Shown: positions 43,849 to 52,938, numbered from the stretch's first letter. The stretch: DNA of 64,000 bases from Isoptericola luteus (GCF_020297055.1 NZ_JAIXCQ010000001.1:321610-385609); one strand, 5' to 3'. Translations and numbers: made by a program. Notes: generated by a model from the sequence alone, not told the origin.

Positions 43849-44151
43849 TCAGGCGGCGGCCGGCGTCGGTTCGGCGCTCGGGCGGAGCGTCTCGATCGGG
43901 ACGGGCGGCAGCTCGGACTCGATCTCAGGCTCGACGGCGTCGGCGTCGCGCACCGGCAGGCCCAGCGTCACCGTGGACGGGCGCGCGGTCTCCCGAGGCG
44001 GGGGCACGGTCAGCGCCAGGGTGACGGCCGCCGCGAGCCCCGCCACGAGCGCGAACCCGGCGAGGACCGTCCAGCCGAGCGCCGCGGCGGCGCCGAGCAA
44101 CGCTCCGTCGATCGTCGCGACCACGACCCCGACCACGAGCACGCGCCTCAT
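43849..44151 (-). CDS. Small two-helix membrane protein
   Basis: A 100-residue protein starting MRRVLVVGVVVATIDGALLG and continuing into a second hydrophobic stretch (TVLAGFALVAGLAAAVTLAL), then a Pro/Glu-rich cytoplasmic or external tail (PPPRETARPSTV ... PSAEPTPAAA). No known family is evident. The reversed GGGAGGTAGGC lies ahead of the ATG at 44151, which supports translation. Confidence 0.6.
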   Translation of the reverse strand: MRRVLVVGVVVATIDGALLGAAAALGWTVLAGFALVAGLAAAVTLALTVPPPRETARPSTVTLGLPVRDADAVEPEIESELPPVPIETLRPSAEPTPAAA

Positions 44152-44249
44152 GCCTACCTCCCACGGTCCGCCTCTTCCGTGCCCTTCCAGGAGACGACAC
44201 CTCGGCGTGCGTTGCATCCGCAGGGGCGGCCGTGCAGGTCACAGGACCG

Positions 44250-44816
44250 TCACGGTTGGCGCGCCCACCACCCGGCGGTGCTGTCGTCGGGCTCCGGCGC
44301 GGGGACGGAGCCCGACGGCGGGGACGTGTGCCCCAGCAGGAGGCCGTCCCCGACGGCGCCGGCCTCGCGGCGCAGGGCGAGGTGCATGTCGCCCGTGAGG
44401 CGCAGCGCGAGCTCGAGCCGGACGGCGGCGACACCCTCGGCGTGGAGCCGGCCGCCGACGGCGGGGTGCGGCGAGAAGGCGAACACCTCGTCGGGCCGCA
44501 GGACGACGCCGCGGGCGTGCGCCTCCCGGAACACGTCCTCCAGGAGCAGGTCGGAGCGCCCGTCGGGGGAGTCGAGCTCGGCGTAGAGGTCGACGGCGGT
44601 GGGCCACCGCAGCTCGAGCGATCCCTCGATCGTGTCGAGGAACCACCAGCCTTCGAGGGACTCCAGGAACACGTCGCCGAAGCCGGTCGTGAAGCGCGGG
44701 GTCTTGCCGTGGACCCCCAGCCAGGACCAGGAGGTCAGGCCGTAGGCGAACGCATCGGGGGAGAAGGCGCGAAGGAGTTCCACGAGCGCATCAAACCATC
44801 TTGTGGTAGAAGGCAA
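44250..44816 (-). CDS. T6SS immunity Tdi1 / DUF1851-like domain protein
   Basis: A protein of about 188 residues. LTSWSWLGVHGKTPRFTTGF, GDVFLESLEGWWFLDTIEG and the C-terminal PDEVFAFSPHPAVGGRL match the GAD-like plus DUF1851 layout of Tdi1 immunity proteins, which neutralise the DNase effector Tde1 in Agrobacterium. No type VI secretion genes or toxin are seen here, and actinobacteria do not carry T6SS, so the function must differ. The start is uncertain: TTG at 44816 gives full length, GTG at 44783 is possible. The last ~30 residues are low-complexity. Confidence 0.65.
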   Translation of the reverse strand: MPSTTRWFDALVELLRAFSPDAFAYGLTSWSWLGVHGKTPRFTTGFGDVFLESLEGWWFLDTIEGSLELRWPTAVDLYAELDSPDGRSDLLLEDVFREAHARGVVLRPDEVFAFSPHPAVGGRLHAEGVAAVRLELALRLTGDMHLALRREAGAVGDGLLLGHTSPPSGSVPAPEPDDSTAGWWARQP

Positions 44817-45056
44817 AAGCCCTGCAGGTGGCGGGCTTGTGTGTGGGACCCGTCACGGACGGATATCACCCCCGTCGGTGGCGGCCGCCCTCACGGCCAA
44901 GAAACCCTGTGCGAACGGGCAAAGGCGGGTCATCTGTGCAGGCCGTGATGGTCGCGGAACCTCGGTGCGCCCTCGTCCGTTGCACCTGTGACGCTGCCGG
45001 GGACCGGGATCGCGCGGTCCGGGCGGCGTCGACCGTGTGACGACCCTGGAGGTGGG

Positions 45057-45662
45057 ATGAGGTACAGCGCCGCACAGCTAACGGCGACGGACCGGCTCGC
45101 GACGGGCGGTGAGACGCCCGGCGGCCCGGACCCCCGAGCCGCCGTGGTCACCGGCCTGACGACGCTCGCCTGGTACGCGGTCCCGGACGTCGTGACACCG
45201 CGCTGGGCGCGGGCGTTGGCCAAGACGGCCGTCGCCGTCGGCGGGAGTCTCGGGATGCTGGTGACCGCCGACGGCCGGGCCCTGCGCGCGGGCCTGCGAG
45301 AGCTTCGCGCAGCGAACGCGGACGGGTCGCGCGACGAGCAGGGTGAGGACGTCGCCGCCGGTGCGCCGTCGGACGACCGCGCCGTCGACGACGAGAACGG
45401 TCCCGTGCTGGGGGCGGACGACGCGGAACCGGAGCCCGGCGTCAACCCCGTGCTGGCCGGTGCGGCAGTCGTCGGTGTCACGGCGGCGGCGGTGCTGGTC
45501 GCCGTCGGCGGGGAGAAGTGGGCGTACCGCCGCGGCGAGCGGTGGCGTGAGAGCGGGCTCGCCTGGCCGCACACGCGCGTCGGGCTGGTGCTGGGCGTGC
45601 TGGCCGCCGGGGTCACGCTGCTGGAGCCGCCGCGGGCCGTCCCTCTCGACCAGCGCCCCTGA
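45057..45662 (+). CDS. Membrane protein of unknown function
   Basis: A 201-residue protein with three or four hydrophobic segments (TGLTTLAWYAVPDVV, AKTAVAVGGSLGMLVTA, LAGAAVVGVTAAAVLVAVGG, VGLVLGVLAAGVTLL) and an acidic loop of ~45 residues in the middle. The ATG at 45057 follows GGAGGTGG, which decides against an upstream GTG/ATG. No family is recognised. It is convergent with the carotenoid operon. Confidence 0.65.
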   Translation: MRYSAAQLTATDRLATGGETPGGPDPRAAVVTGLTTLAWYAVPDVVTPRWARALAKTAVAVGGSLGMLVTADGRALRAGLRELRAANADGSRDEQGEDVAAGAPSDDRAVDDENGPVLGADDAEPEPGVNPVLAGAAVVGVTAAAVLVAVGGEKWAYRRGERWRESGLAWPHTRVGLVLGVLAAGVTLLEPPRAVPLDQRP

Positions 45663-45676
45663 GCGTCCGAGCGGGC

Positions 45677-46576
45677 TCAGCGGGTGAGGGAGATCCAGAT
45701 GAAGAGCTGGGTCACGAGGAACCCGGTGACGGGGTTGAGCACGAGGAACCGGCGCCAGCCGTCGTGCGCGCGCTCGCACTCCGCGTCGGGCAGGTTCCGG
45801 TACCCGGCGATGCTGACCACGTAGGGGACGACGAGCGCGGCGGCGAGGGCGCCGGGCCACCCGGTGAGCAGCACGACGACGCCCGCCGCCACGTAGGCCG
45901 CCATGGCGGCGCGGACGGTGCGCGCGGCGCCCCACGACGTCGCGATCGAGCTGATGCCCGCCGCCCGGTCCGCCTCGACGTCCTGCACGGCGCCGAACGC
46001 CTGTGACGCCATGCCCCACAGGAAGAACGCGACGAGGGCGGCCCCCACGGCGACGTCGACGCTGCCGCCGGCGAGGACGAGCCCCATCACGGCAGGGCTG
46101 ACGAAGTGCGTGCTCGACGTCACGGAGTCGAGCACCGGGCGCTCCTTGAAGCGCAGGCCGGGCGCGGAGTACGCGACGACGGCGAAGACGCTGACGGCGA
46201 GCACGGCGGTCGACGCCGCGGTCCCCACTGAGACGAGGTACGCGAGGAACGGGACGTTGCTCAGCACCGCCGACCACACGGTGAGCCGGTGCCAGCGCCG
46301 GGACAGCACCACGCCCTCGACGCCGCCCTTACGAGGGTTGCGCAGGTCGGACTCGTAGTCCCAGACGTCGTTGAGGCCGTACATGAGCAGGTTGTACGGG
46401 ATCAGGAAGTACAGGGTGCCGACGACGACCTCGGTGACGCCGACGCGCCCCAGCCCGCCCGCGAGCAGGTAGGACGCCGCGAACGGGTAGGCGGTGTTGA
46501 TCCAGCTCACCGGGCGGGAGGCCCCGACGAGCTGGCGCACCGCCGCGCCGACGCGCCGCTCCGCCACGGCCGTCAC
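45677..46576 (-). CDS. crtEb: UbiA-type prenyltransferase, lycopene elongase CrtEb
   Basis: A 299-residue integral membrane prenyltransferase with the Asp-rich Mg-diphosphate motif YGLNDVWDYESDLRNP near 68-83 and the second motif VQDVEADRAAGISS near 205. It starts with a basic, Arg-rich N-terminus and has about eight helices. It adds dimethylallyl units to lycopene ends, giving C45/C50 carotenoids. It is the last gene of the crt operon, overlapping the cyclase gene by GTGA. Confidence 0.9.
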   Translation of the reverse strand: MTAVAERRVGAAVRQLVGASRPVSWINTAYPFAASYLLAGGLGRVGVTEVVVGTLYFLIPYNLLMYGLNDVWDYESDLRNPRKGGVEGVVLSRRWHRLTVWSAVLSNVPFLAYLVSVGTAASTAVLAVSVFAVVAYSAPGLRFKERPVLDSVTSSTHFVSPAVMGLVLAGGSVDVAVGAALVAFFLWGMASQAFGAVQDVEADRAAGISSIATSWGAARTVRAAMAAYVAAGVVVLLTGWPGALAAALVVPYVVSIAGYRNLPDAECERAHDGWRRFLVLNPVTGFLVTQLFIWISLTR

Positions 46577-46899
46577 GCCCGCTCCCCGCCCGCGGCGCCG
46601 GCGCGCGGGGTGACCAGCTCCAGCAGGGCGGGCAGCGCGAGGGCGGCGACGACGGGCCAGGCGAGGTCCTCCACGGGTGTGAGCCACACCCGCGGTCCCA
46701 GGAGGGCGCCGTCGCCGTACCGGAACAGGTCGGCGCTGATCATGAGGCTGTCGAAGACGACGGTGAGGGCGACCAGGACCGTCGCCGTGAGCGCGGTCGC
46801 GGCCCACCACCGGCCGCCCGGGCGGCGCACGACGGCGGTGACCATGGCGACCGCGAGGGCGACCAGGAGGGCCAGCAGGGCCAGGCCGGCATACGTCAT
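46573..46899 (-). CDS. crtYf: Heterodimeric C50 carotenoid cyclase subunit (CrtYf/CrtYh type)
   Basis: A 108-residue protein with three transmembrane helices and the conserved end LTPVEDLAWPVVAALALPAL, typical of lycopene cyclase domain subunits. With the partner encoded upstream it cyclises the C50 ends made by CrtEb, giving decaprenoxanthin- or sarcinaxanthin-like pigment. Which ring type results cannot be told from sequence alone. The start overlaps the stop of the upstream subunit gene (ATGA). Confidence 0.85.
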   Translation of the reverse strand: MTYAGLALLALLVALAVAMVTAVVRRPGGRWWAATALTATVLVALTVVFDSLMISADLFRYGDGALLGPRVWLTPVEDLAWPVVAALALPALLELVTPRAGAAGGERA

Positions 46900-47300
46900 G
46901 CGTCCTCCCGCGTCGAGGGGTCGGGGGACCGCCGGTGGGGGGCTTCCCCGCCGGGATCCGGGTGGCCCGCAGCGATCCGGTCGAGCGCCCGGCGGGCGAG
47001 CCCGTGCAGCAGGAGCGTGACGTAGCAGAGGAAGACGACGAAGATGAGCTCCTCCAGCGGCAGGTGCGGTGCGAGCTCGATCCCGGTCATCGCGGCGCCG
47101 CCGCGGGAGTAGAACCCCGCGGCGATCGCGACGACGTCCCACACGAGGAACCCGGCGGTGCCCACGCCGAGCACCAGCGCGCCCCGGCCCGGGTGCGCGG
47201 ACCAGAGCAGCAGCCGGAAGCGGCGGTCGACGGCGGCCATGCAGCCGATGCAGCCCAGGAGCAGGCCGAGATACACGAGGTGCGTCACGCCGTCGATCAT
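46896..47300 (-). CDS. crtYe: Heterodimeric C50 carotenoid cyclase subunit (CrtYe/CrtYg type)
   Basis: A 134-residue membrane protein with three helices: VTHLVYLGLLLGCIGCMAAV, LGVGTAGFLVWDVVAI, and LPLEELIFVVFLCYVTLLL, the last carrying the Glu-Glu pair conserved in lycopene cyclase domains. The C-terminal ~25 residues are a hydrophilic tail. It pairs with the 108-residue subunit. It overlaps both neighbours by four bases. Confidence 0.87.
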   Translation of the reverse strand: MIDGVTHLVYLGLLLGCIGCMAAVDRRFRLLLWSAHPGRGALVLGVGTAGFLVWDVVAIAAGFYSRGGAAMTGIELAPHLPLEELIFVVFLCYVTLLLHGLARRALDRIAAGHPDPGGEAPHRRSPDPSTREDA

Positions 47301-48964
47301 GACGCCTCGGCGGCGATCGCGGGGCGCGCCCCTGCCGGGGCGAGCGGGACGGTCAGGGGACGGGTCCCGGTGTCGCCGCGCAGGCGCTTGAGCACCAGCT
47401 CCGCGCTGATGAGGCACATGGGCAGCCCGACACCGGGGATGGTCGACCCGCCCGCGTACAGCAGCCCGCCGACGCGCCGGGACTGGTTCCCCGCGCGGAA
47501 CATGGCGCTCTGTCCCAGCGTGTGCGCGGGGCCGAGGAGGCCACCGCGCCACGACTCGAGGTCGGCGGCGAAGTCGCCGGGCCCGACGGTGCGCCGCACG
47601 ACGATCCGCTCGCGCAGGTCCGGGACGCCGGCCCACGCGGCGACCCGGTCGAGGGCGTCGTCGGCCACCCGTTCGACGGCCCGGTCCCCCGAGCCGTCCT
47701 CGCCCCCGCGCCCGAGGGTCGCGTCGGCGGGGACGGGGACGAGCAGGAAGAGGTTCTCGTCGCCCTCGGGCGCGGTACCGGGGTCGGTGCGCGACGGCGT
47801 GCACACGTACACGGACGCGGGGTCGGGCACCCGGCCCGCCCTGATCGCGCCGAAGTTCGCGCGCCAGTCAGACGTGAAGAACAGCGAGTGGTGGGCGAGC
47901 TCGGGCACGCGGCCGCGGACGCCGAGCATGACCAGCACCCCGCCCGGGCCGGGGTCGCGCCGGTCCCACCACCGCTGCGGGTAGGACTGGAGGCGCTCGG
48001 GGAGCATCGTCGTCTCGACGTGGTGCAGGTCCGCCGCCCCGACGACGACGTCGGCCGGGCTGTGGCGATCCGTCCCGGCCGCGTCGCGCCAGCGGACGCC
48101 CGTCACGCGCGCTCGGGGGCGTCGGGGGCCGGCGAGGGCGGGCCCGTGGCGGCCTCGGCTGTTTCGACGGCCTCGACGGCCGTGGGGGCCGGGAGCGTCG
48201 GCGGTCGTGGTGATCTCCACCGCGCGGGCGCAGGTGCGGAGCGTCGCGCCCGCCCCCGCCGCGAGCCCCGCGACGCGGTCGATCACGTGCGCGAACCCGC
48301 CGCGCGGGTACTGCACGCCGCCGTCGAGGTCGAGCGCGCTCATCAGGTGGTAGAGGCTCGGGGTCCGGTCCGGCGACGAGGCCAGGAAGACCGCGGGGTA
48401 GCCCAGGACCTGGCGCAGCCGGTTGTCGGTGAACGACGCGGCGGCCCGGGCCTCGAGGGAGCGCGTCAGGAGCGGCACGAGCCGGTGCAGCCGGGCGAGG
48501 ACCTCCTTCGAGGCGAGCGCACGCGGGGAGGCGAACGTCGTGTAGAGGAAGTGCCGGAGCGCGAGGTCGTATGTCTCGTGCGCCGAGTCGAGGTAGTGCT
48601 CCAGGCGCTCGCCGGCGCCGCCCTCGACCGCCTCGAACGCGGCGACGTTCGCGCCGCGGTCCCGGGCGACGTCGAGCGGGGCGGCGTGGTCCTCGAAGAA
48701 CACCCGGGACGCCGGGTCGAGCGGGACGAGGTCGAGCTCCCGGTCGGCCGAGCTGCCCATGAGCCGGAACCAGTGGTCGAAGACCTCGGGCATGAGGTAC
48801 CAGGAGGGCCCGGTGTCGAAGCGGAAGCCGTCGCGGGCCCAGGACCCGGCGCGACCGCCCAGGGTGTCCTGCTGCTCCAGCAGCTCCACCTCGTGGCCGT
48901 CCCGCGCGAGGAGGCCGGCGGTGGCGAGCCCGGCGATGCCGCCACCGATCACGACGACCTTCAC
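47297..48964 (-). CDS. crtI: Phytoene desaturase
   Basis: A 555-residue FAD enzyme that converts phytoene to lycopene. The N-terminal dinucleotide fold is VVVIGGGIAGLATAGLLARD; GGRAGSWARDGFRFDTGPSW and the C-terminal YAGGSTIPGVGLPMCLISAE are CrtI hallmarks. GTG at 48964 overlaps the crtB stop. Residues ~261-286 are an Arg/Gly-rich insert rich in the rare codon CGA. In another frame the same DNA reads as a normal high-GC3 Ala/Glu linker, suggesting two compensating indels (see findings). Confidence 0.93.
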   Translation of the reverse strand: MKVVVIGGGIAGLATAGLLARDGHEVELLEQQDTLGGRAGSWARDGFRFDTGPSWYLMPEVFDHWFRLMGSSADRELDLVPLDPASRVFFEDHAAPLDVARDRGANVAAFEAVEGGAGERLEHYLDSAHETYDLALRHFLYTTFASPRALASKEVLARLHRLVPLLTRSLEARAAASFTDNRLRQVLGYPAVFLASSPDRTPSLYHLMSALDLDGGVQYPRGGFAHVIDRVAGLAAGAGATLRTCARAVEITTTADAPGPHGRRGRRNSRGRHGPALAGPRRPRARVTGVRWRDAAGTDRHSPADVVVGAADLHHVETTMLPERLQSYPQRWWDRRDPGPGGVLVMLGVRGRVPELAHHSLFFTSDWRANFGAIRAGRVPDPASVYVCTPSRTDPGTAPEGDENLFLLVPVPADATLGRGGEDGSGDRAVERVADDALDRVAAWAGVPDLRERIVVRRTVGPGDFAADLESWRGGLLGPAHTLGQSAMFRAGNQSRRVGGLLYAGGSTIPGVGLPMCLISAELVLKRLRGDTGTRPLTVPLAPAGARPAIAAEAS

Positions 48965-49842
48965 CGCAGCGCCTCCCGCGCCAGCGCGGTGCTGACCAGC
49001 CGGGCCTTGACCGCGTCGGGCACGCGGACGCGGCTGCGGCGCAGCTCGGCGGCCGGGGTGGCACGCAGGCGTCGCGACAGTGCCGCGAAGAGGTCGTGGG
49101 CCACCTGGACGCCCACGCGGCTGCTCCGGGGGAGGGCGAGGATCGCTGCGCTCGCGGCCTCCAGGTCGGCGTCGACGTCGTCGAGCAGCGCGTCGCGCGC
49201 GGCGTCGTCGAACGTCGCGATGTCGAGCCCGGGGAAGTAGCTGCGCCCGAGGCCGTCGTGGTCGTCCCCGAGGTCGCGCAGGAAGTTGACCTTCTGGAAC
49301 GCGGCGCCCAGCCGGGACGCGCCCTCCGCGAGGCGCGCGTAGGCGGCGTCGTCGCCGCCCACGAAGACGCGCAGGCACATGAGCCCGACCACCTCCGCCG
49401 AGCCGTGCACGTACCGGGCGAAGCTGTCGGCGTCGTGCCGCGTCACGGAGAGGTCTGTCCGCATGGAGGCGAAGAACGGGTCCAGCAGCTCCGGCCCGAT
49501 GCCGAACCTCCGCGCCGTGCGCGCGAAGGCGTGGACCACGAGGTTGGTGCTGCGGCCGCACCGCGTGGCGTCTGCCACCTGCTGCTCCAGCCCCGTGAGC
49601 AGCACCTCTCGCTCCGCGGTGGTGAGGCCCGCGTCGATGTCGTCGACGATCTCGTCCGCCACCCGCACCAGGGCGTAGACGGCCCGGACGTCGTCCCGGA
49701 CGGATCGGCCCAGCAGCCGGCACGCCCAGCCGAACGACGTCGAGTAGGACGCGACGACCACCTCGGCGCTGCGCGAGGCCACGGCGTCGTACCTGGTCAC
49801 GGCGGCGGACGCCGGGCGCAAGGTGCTGGCGCGATGGTCCAC
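48961..49842 (-). CDS. crtB: Phytoene synthase
   Basis: A 293-residue squalene/phytoene synthase that joins two geranylgeranyl diphosphates. The first Asp-rich motif is RVADEIVDDID near 62-70, the second FLRDLGDDHDGLGRSYFPG near 188-206. YSTSFGWACRLLGRSVRDDV near 33 is also typical. It is the first gene of the operon crtB-crtI-crtYe-crtYf-crtEb; the geranylgeranyl diphosphate synthase gene crtE that often precedes it is not in this window. Confidence 0.94.
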   Translation of the reverse strand: MDHRASTLRPASAAVTRYDAVASRSAEVVVASYSTSFGWACRLLGRSVRDDVRAVYALVRVADEIVDDIDAGLTTAEREVLLTGLEQQVADATRCGRSTNLVVHAFARTARRFGIGPELLDPFFASMRTDLSVTRHDADSFARYVHGSAEVVGLMCLRVFVGGDDAAYARLAEGASRLGAAFQKVNFLRDLGDDHDGLGRSYFPGLDIATFDDAARDALLDDVDADLEAASAAILALPRSSRVGVQVAHDLFAALSRRLRATPAAELRRSRVRVPDAVKARLVSTALAREALR

Positions 49843-49921
49843 GTGCCCCTCCCTTCGGTCGCGGCCGTCGGGGCTTCCCGAACAAACTGCCTAGCCTGGC
49901 AAGATAATTGCTGGGGAAACA

Positions 49922-49927
49922 TATAGC
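49922..49927 (+). promoter_or_regulatory. Candidate -10 box (TATAGC) for the MarR gene
   Basis: TATAGC ends eight bases before the GTG at 49936 and no ribosome site lies between, so the regulator mRNA appears leaderless. The 93-bp divergent gap with crtB is AT-richer than its surroundings and holds TTGCC/GGCAA half-sites (49886-49902) that could be an operator. Confidence 0.5.
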
Positions 49928-49935
49928 ATCTTCGG

Positions 49936-50472
49936 GTGAGCTACGCACCCGAGGGCTCGTCGTACTGGTACGGCGGGAGCGACCCGGAGCCGCGCGCCCT
50001 CCTCCAGGCGCTGCGCGCGTTCCGCCGGGCCGACGACGCCATGCGGGTGCGGGCCAGCCGCGACATGGACATGAACCTCACGGACCTGCGCGCGCTGCAG
50101 CACGTCATGGCCCGCGAGCAGAGCGACGACCCGGTCACGCCGAGGTCCCTCGCCTCCGCGCTGGGGATCTCCACGGCCTCGACCACCAAGCTGCTGGACC
50201 GCCTCTGCGCCTCCGGCCACCTCGAGCGCCTCCCGCACCCCAGCGACCGCCGCTCCGTCGTCGTCGTGGCGTCCCCGCACGCGCACGTCGAGGTCCAGGA
50301 GCGGCTCGGCCGCATGCACGACCGCATGCTCGCCATCGCCGAGGCCGTGCCGCCGTCCGGCCGCGCCGCCGTCCACGATTTCCTCGTCGCGATGACTGCC
50401 GAGGTGGGACGCGAGCACGACGACGAGGCCGCGCGGTCGGTGGCCGTCCGGGGGCCGGCCGCGCGCCGGTAG
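49936..50472 (+). CDS. MarR family transcriptional regulator of the carotenoid operon
   Basis: A 178-residue winged-helix regulator: [32 protein letters not shown] as recognition helices, and [15 protein letters not shown] as the wing. It is divergent from crtB with a 93-bp shared promoter region, as with CrtR/CarR of Corynebacterium, so it probably represses the crt operon. GTG start with a leaderless promoter. Confidence 0.88.
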   Translation: MSYAPEGSSYWYGGSDPEPRALLQALRAFRRADDAMRVRASRDMDMNLTDLRALQHVMAREQSDDPVTPRSLASALGISTASTTKLLDRLCASGHLERLPHPSDRRSVVVVASPHAHVEVQERLGRMHDRMLAIAEAVPPSGRAAVHDFLVAMTAEVGREHDDEAARSVAVRGPAARR

Positions 50473-50475
50473 ACT
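50470..50475 (+). promoter_or_regulatory. Candidate purL -10 box (TAGACT)
   Basis: TAGACT overlaps the stop codon of the MarR gene and lies about 113 bases ahead of the purL ATG, leaving a leader of roughly 106 bases. The same hexamer stands in front of purS. Confidence 0.45.
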
Positions 50476-50526
50476 GGGGCCGCGCCGCGTGGGCGCTCCC
50501 CCGCCCGGACCGACGCCGGATGCCGG

Positions 50527-50546
50527 CACCGCACCGCGGTGCGGTG
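50527..50546. promoter_or_regulatory. 20-bp perfect palindrome in the purL leader
   Basis: CACCGCACCGCGGTGCGGTG reads the same on both strands. It is placed between the predicted transcription start and the purL ribosome site, so it may be an operator or an RNA hairpin. No such palindrome is seen in the purS leader. Confidence 0.45.
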
Positions 50547-50587
50547 ATCACCCGGTCCGAGCAACTCGTGCGACCCGAGGGAAGTTG

Positions 50588-52927
50588 ATGACCACCGCTG
50601 CCGACACCCCGCAGATCGACCAGCACCTGGACACCGTCGAGCGCGCCGCGGCGACGCCCGACGAGGCCCAGCCGTTCGCCGAGCTGGGGCTCAAGCCCGA
50701 CGAGTACCAGCGCATCCGCGACATCCTCGGCCGCCGCCCCACGGCCGCCGAGCTCGCGATGTACTCGGTGATGTGGTCCGAGCACTGCTCGTACAAGTCC
50801 TCCAAGGTTCATCTGAAGAAGTTCGGCGACCGCGTCACCGAGGAGATGACGAAGCACCTGCTCGTGGGCATCGGCGAGAACGCGGGCGTCGTCGACGTCG
50901 GCGACGGCTGGGCCGTCACGTTCAAGGTCGAGTCGCACAACCACCCGTCGTTCGTCGAGCCCTACCAGGGCGCCGCGACGGGCGTGGGCGGCATCGTCCG
51001 CGACATCATCTCGATGGGCGCACGCCCCGTGGCGGTCATGGACCAGCTGCGCTTCGGCGACGTCGCGCACCCGGACACGGCGCGTGTCGTGCACGGTGTC
51101 GTCAGCGGCGTCGGCGGGTACGGCAACTCCCTGGGCCTGCCGAACATCGGCGGCGAGCTCGTCTTCGACGCCTCGTACCAGGGCAACCCGCTCGTCAACG
51201 CCCTGTGCGTGGGGGTGCTGCGGCACGAGGACATCCACCTGGCCAACGCGTCCGGCGTCGGCAACAAGGTGGTGCTGTTCGGCGCCCGCACGGGCGGCGA
51301 CGGGATCGGCGGCGCCTCCATCCTCGCGTCCGAGACGTTCACCGGCGGCGTCCCCGCCAAGCGCCCGAGCGTGCAGGTCGGGGACCCTTTCATGGAGAAG
51401 GTGCTCATCGAGTGCTGCCTCGAGCTCTACGCGGCCGGGGTCGTGGAGGGCATCCAGGACCTGGGCGCGGCCGGCATCTCCTGCGCCACCTCCGAGCTCG
51501 CCTCCAACGGTGACGGCGGCATGCACGTGTGGCTCGACGACGTGCTGCTGCGCGACCCGTCGCTCAACGCGGGCGAGATCCTCATGAGCGAGTCCCAGGA
51601 GCGGATGATGGCGGTGGTCACGCCCGAGAAGCTCGACGAGTTCCTCGCGATCACCGGCAGGTGGGACGTCGAGACCGCCGTCGTCGGCGAGGTCAACGAC
51701 TCCGGCCGCCTCACGATCGACCACCACGGCCAGCGCATCGTGGACGTCGACCCGCGCACGGTCGCCCACGAGGGCCCCGTCTACGACCGCCCGTACGCCC
51801 GTCCGGCCTGGCAGGACGGCCTGCAGGCCGACACCACCGTGGCCGCCGGGCTGGCGCGCCCGGCGGCAGCCGCCGAGCTGCGCGACACGGCGCTGCGCCT
51901 GCTCGCGTCGCCGAACCTCGCCTCCAAGGCGTGGGTGACGAACCAGTACGACCGCTTCGTGCAGGGCAACACGGCGCTCGCGCAGCCCGACGACGGAGGG
52001 GTCGTCCGCGTGGACGAGGCCACGGGCCGTGGCGTCGCGCTCGCCACCGACGCCAACGGCCGCTACGGCAAGCTCGACCCCCGCACCGGCGCCCAGCTCG
52101 CGCTCGCGGAGGCGTACCGCAACGTCGCCACGGCGGGGGCCACGCCGCTCGCCGTCACCGACTGCCTCAACTTCGGCTCCCCGGAGCACCCGGACTCGAT
52201 GTGGCAGCTCGTCGAGGCGATCGAGGGCCTCGCCGACGCCTGCCAGGAGCTGGGCGTGCCCGTCACGGGCGGCAACGTCTCCCTCTACAACGGCACGGGC
52301 GAGCCCGGGCAGATCGACTCGGCCATCCACCCGACGCCCGTCGTCGGCGTCCTCGGCGTGCTCGAGGACGTCCGCACCGCGGTGCCCTCGGGCTGGCAGC
52401 GTGACGGCCTGTCGGTGCTGCTGCTCGGCGCCACCGCGGACGAGCTCGACGGCTCCGCGTGGGCCGACGTCGTGCACCGCCACCTGGGCGGCCTCCCGCC
52501 CCGCGTGGACCTGGCCGCCGAGCGCGCCCTGGCGTCAGCGCTGGTCTCCGCGCGCGAGCAGGGCCTCGTGGCCGCGGCGCACGACCTGTCGGAGGGCGGG
52601 CTCGTGCAGGGGCTGCTGGAGGCGTCGCTGCGCTTCGGCGTCGGCGCGTCCGTCGCGGTCGACGGCGTGACGGGTCGGGACGGCGTCACGCCCTTCGCGG
52701 CCCTGTTCAGCGAGTCGACGGCCCGCGCCCTGGTCGCGGTCGACCCCGAGCAGGAGAGCGCGCTGGTCGAGGTCGTGCAGGCGGCGGGCGTGCCGGTGCT
52801 GCGGCTGGGCGTCACCGGCGGCGACGCGCTCGTGGTCGCGGGCGGGTTCGACGGCGGCACGTTCGAGATCCCGCTGGCCGAGGCGCGCGAGGAGCACGAG
52901 GGGACGCTGCCGCGCATCTTCGGCTGA
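50588..52927 (+). CDS. purL: Phosphoribosylformylglycinamidine synthase subunit PurL
   Basis: A 779-residue small-type PurL, the ATP-dependent amidating subunit. [20 protein letters not shown] near residues 58-77, [20 protein letters not shown] near 115 and [12 protein letters not shown] near 138 are diagnostic; the second AIR-synthase repeat has [14 protein letters not shown]. The ATG is preceded by GAGGGAAG. It needs PurS and PurQ, encoded 39.5 kb upstream in the same direction. Confidence 0.97.
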   Translation: MTTAADTPQIDQHLDTVERAAATPDEAQPFAELGLKPDEYQRIRDILGRRPTAAELAMYSVMWSEHCSYKSSKVHLKKFGDRVTEEMTKHLLVGIGENAGVVDVGDGWAVTFKVESHNHPSFVEPYQGAATGVGGIVRDIISMGARPVAVMDQLRFGDVAHPDTARVVHGVVSGVGGYGNSLGLPNIGGELVFDASYQGNPLVNALCVGVLRHEDIHLANASGVGNKVVLFGARTGGDGIGGASILASETFTGGVPAKRPSVQVGDPFMEKVLIECCLELYAAGVVEGIQDLGAAGISCATSELASNGDGGMHVWLDDVLLRDPSLNAGEILMSESQERMMAVVTPEKLDEFLAITGRWDVETAVVGEVNDSGRLTIDHHGQRIVDVDPRTVAHEGPVYDRPYARPAWQDGLQADTTVAAGLARPAAAAELRDTALRLLASPNLASKAWVTNQYDRFVQGNTALAQPDDGGVVRVDEATGRGVALATDANGRYGKLDPRTGAQLALAEAYRNVATAGATPLAVTDCLNFGSPEHPDSMWQLVEAIEGLADACQELGVPVTGGNVSLYNGTGEPGQIDSAIHPTPVVGVLGVLEDVRTAVPSGWQRDGLSVLLLGATADELDGSAWADVVHRHLGGLPPRVDLAAERALASALVSAREQGLVAAAHDLSEGGLVQGLLEASLRFGVGASVAVDGVTGRDGVTPFAALFSESTARALVAVDPEQESALVEVVQAAGVPVLRLGVTGGDALVVAGGFDGGTFEIPLAEAREEHEGTLPRIFG

Positions 52928-52938
52928 CCCCTGCCGGT

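Noticed and set aside
44817-45056. Riboswitch or small RNA before the 45057 membrane protein
   Set aside because: The 240-base gap is AT-richer than its surroundings but shows no recognised aptamer consensus or strong hairpin set.
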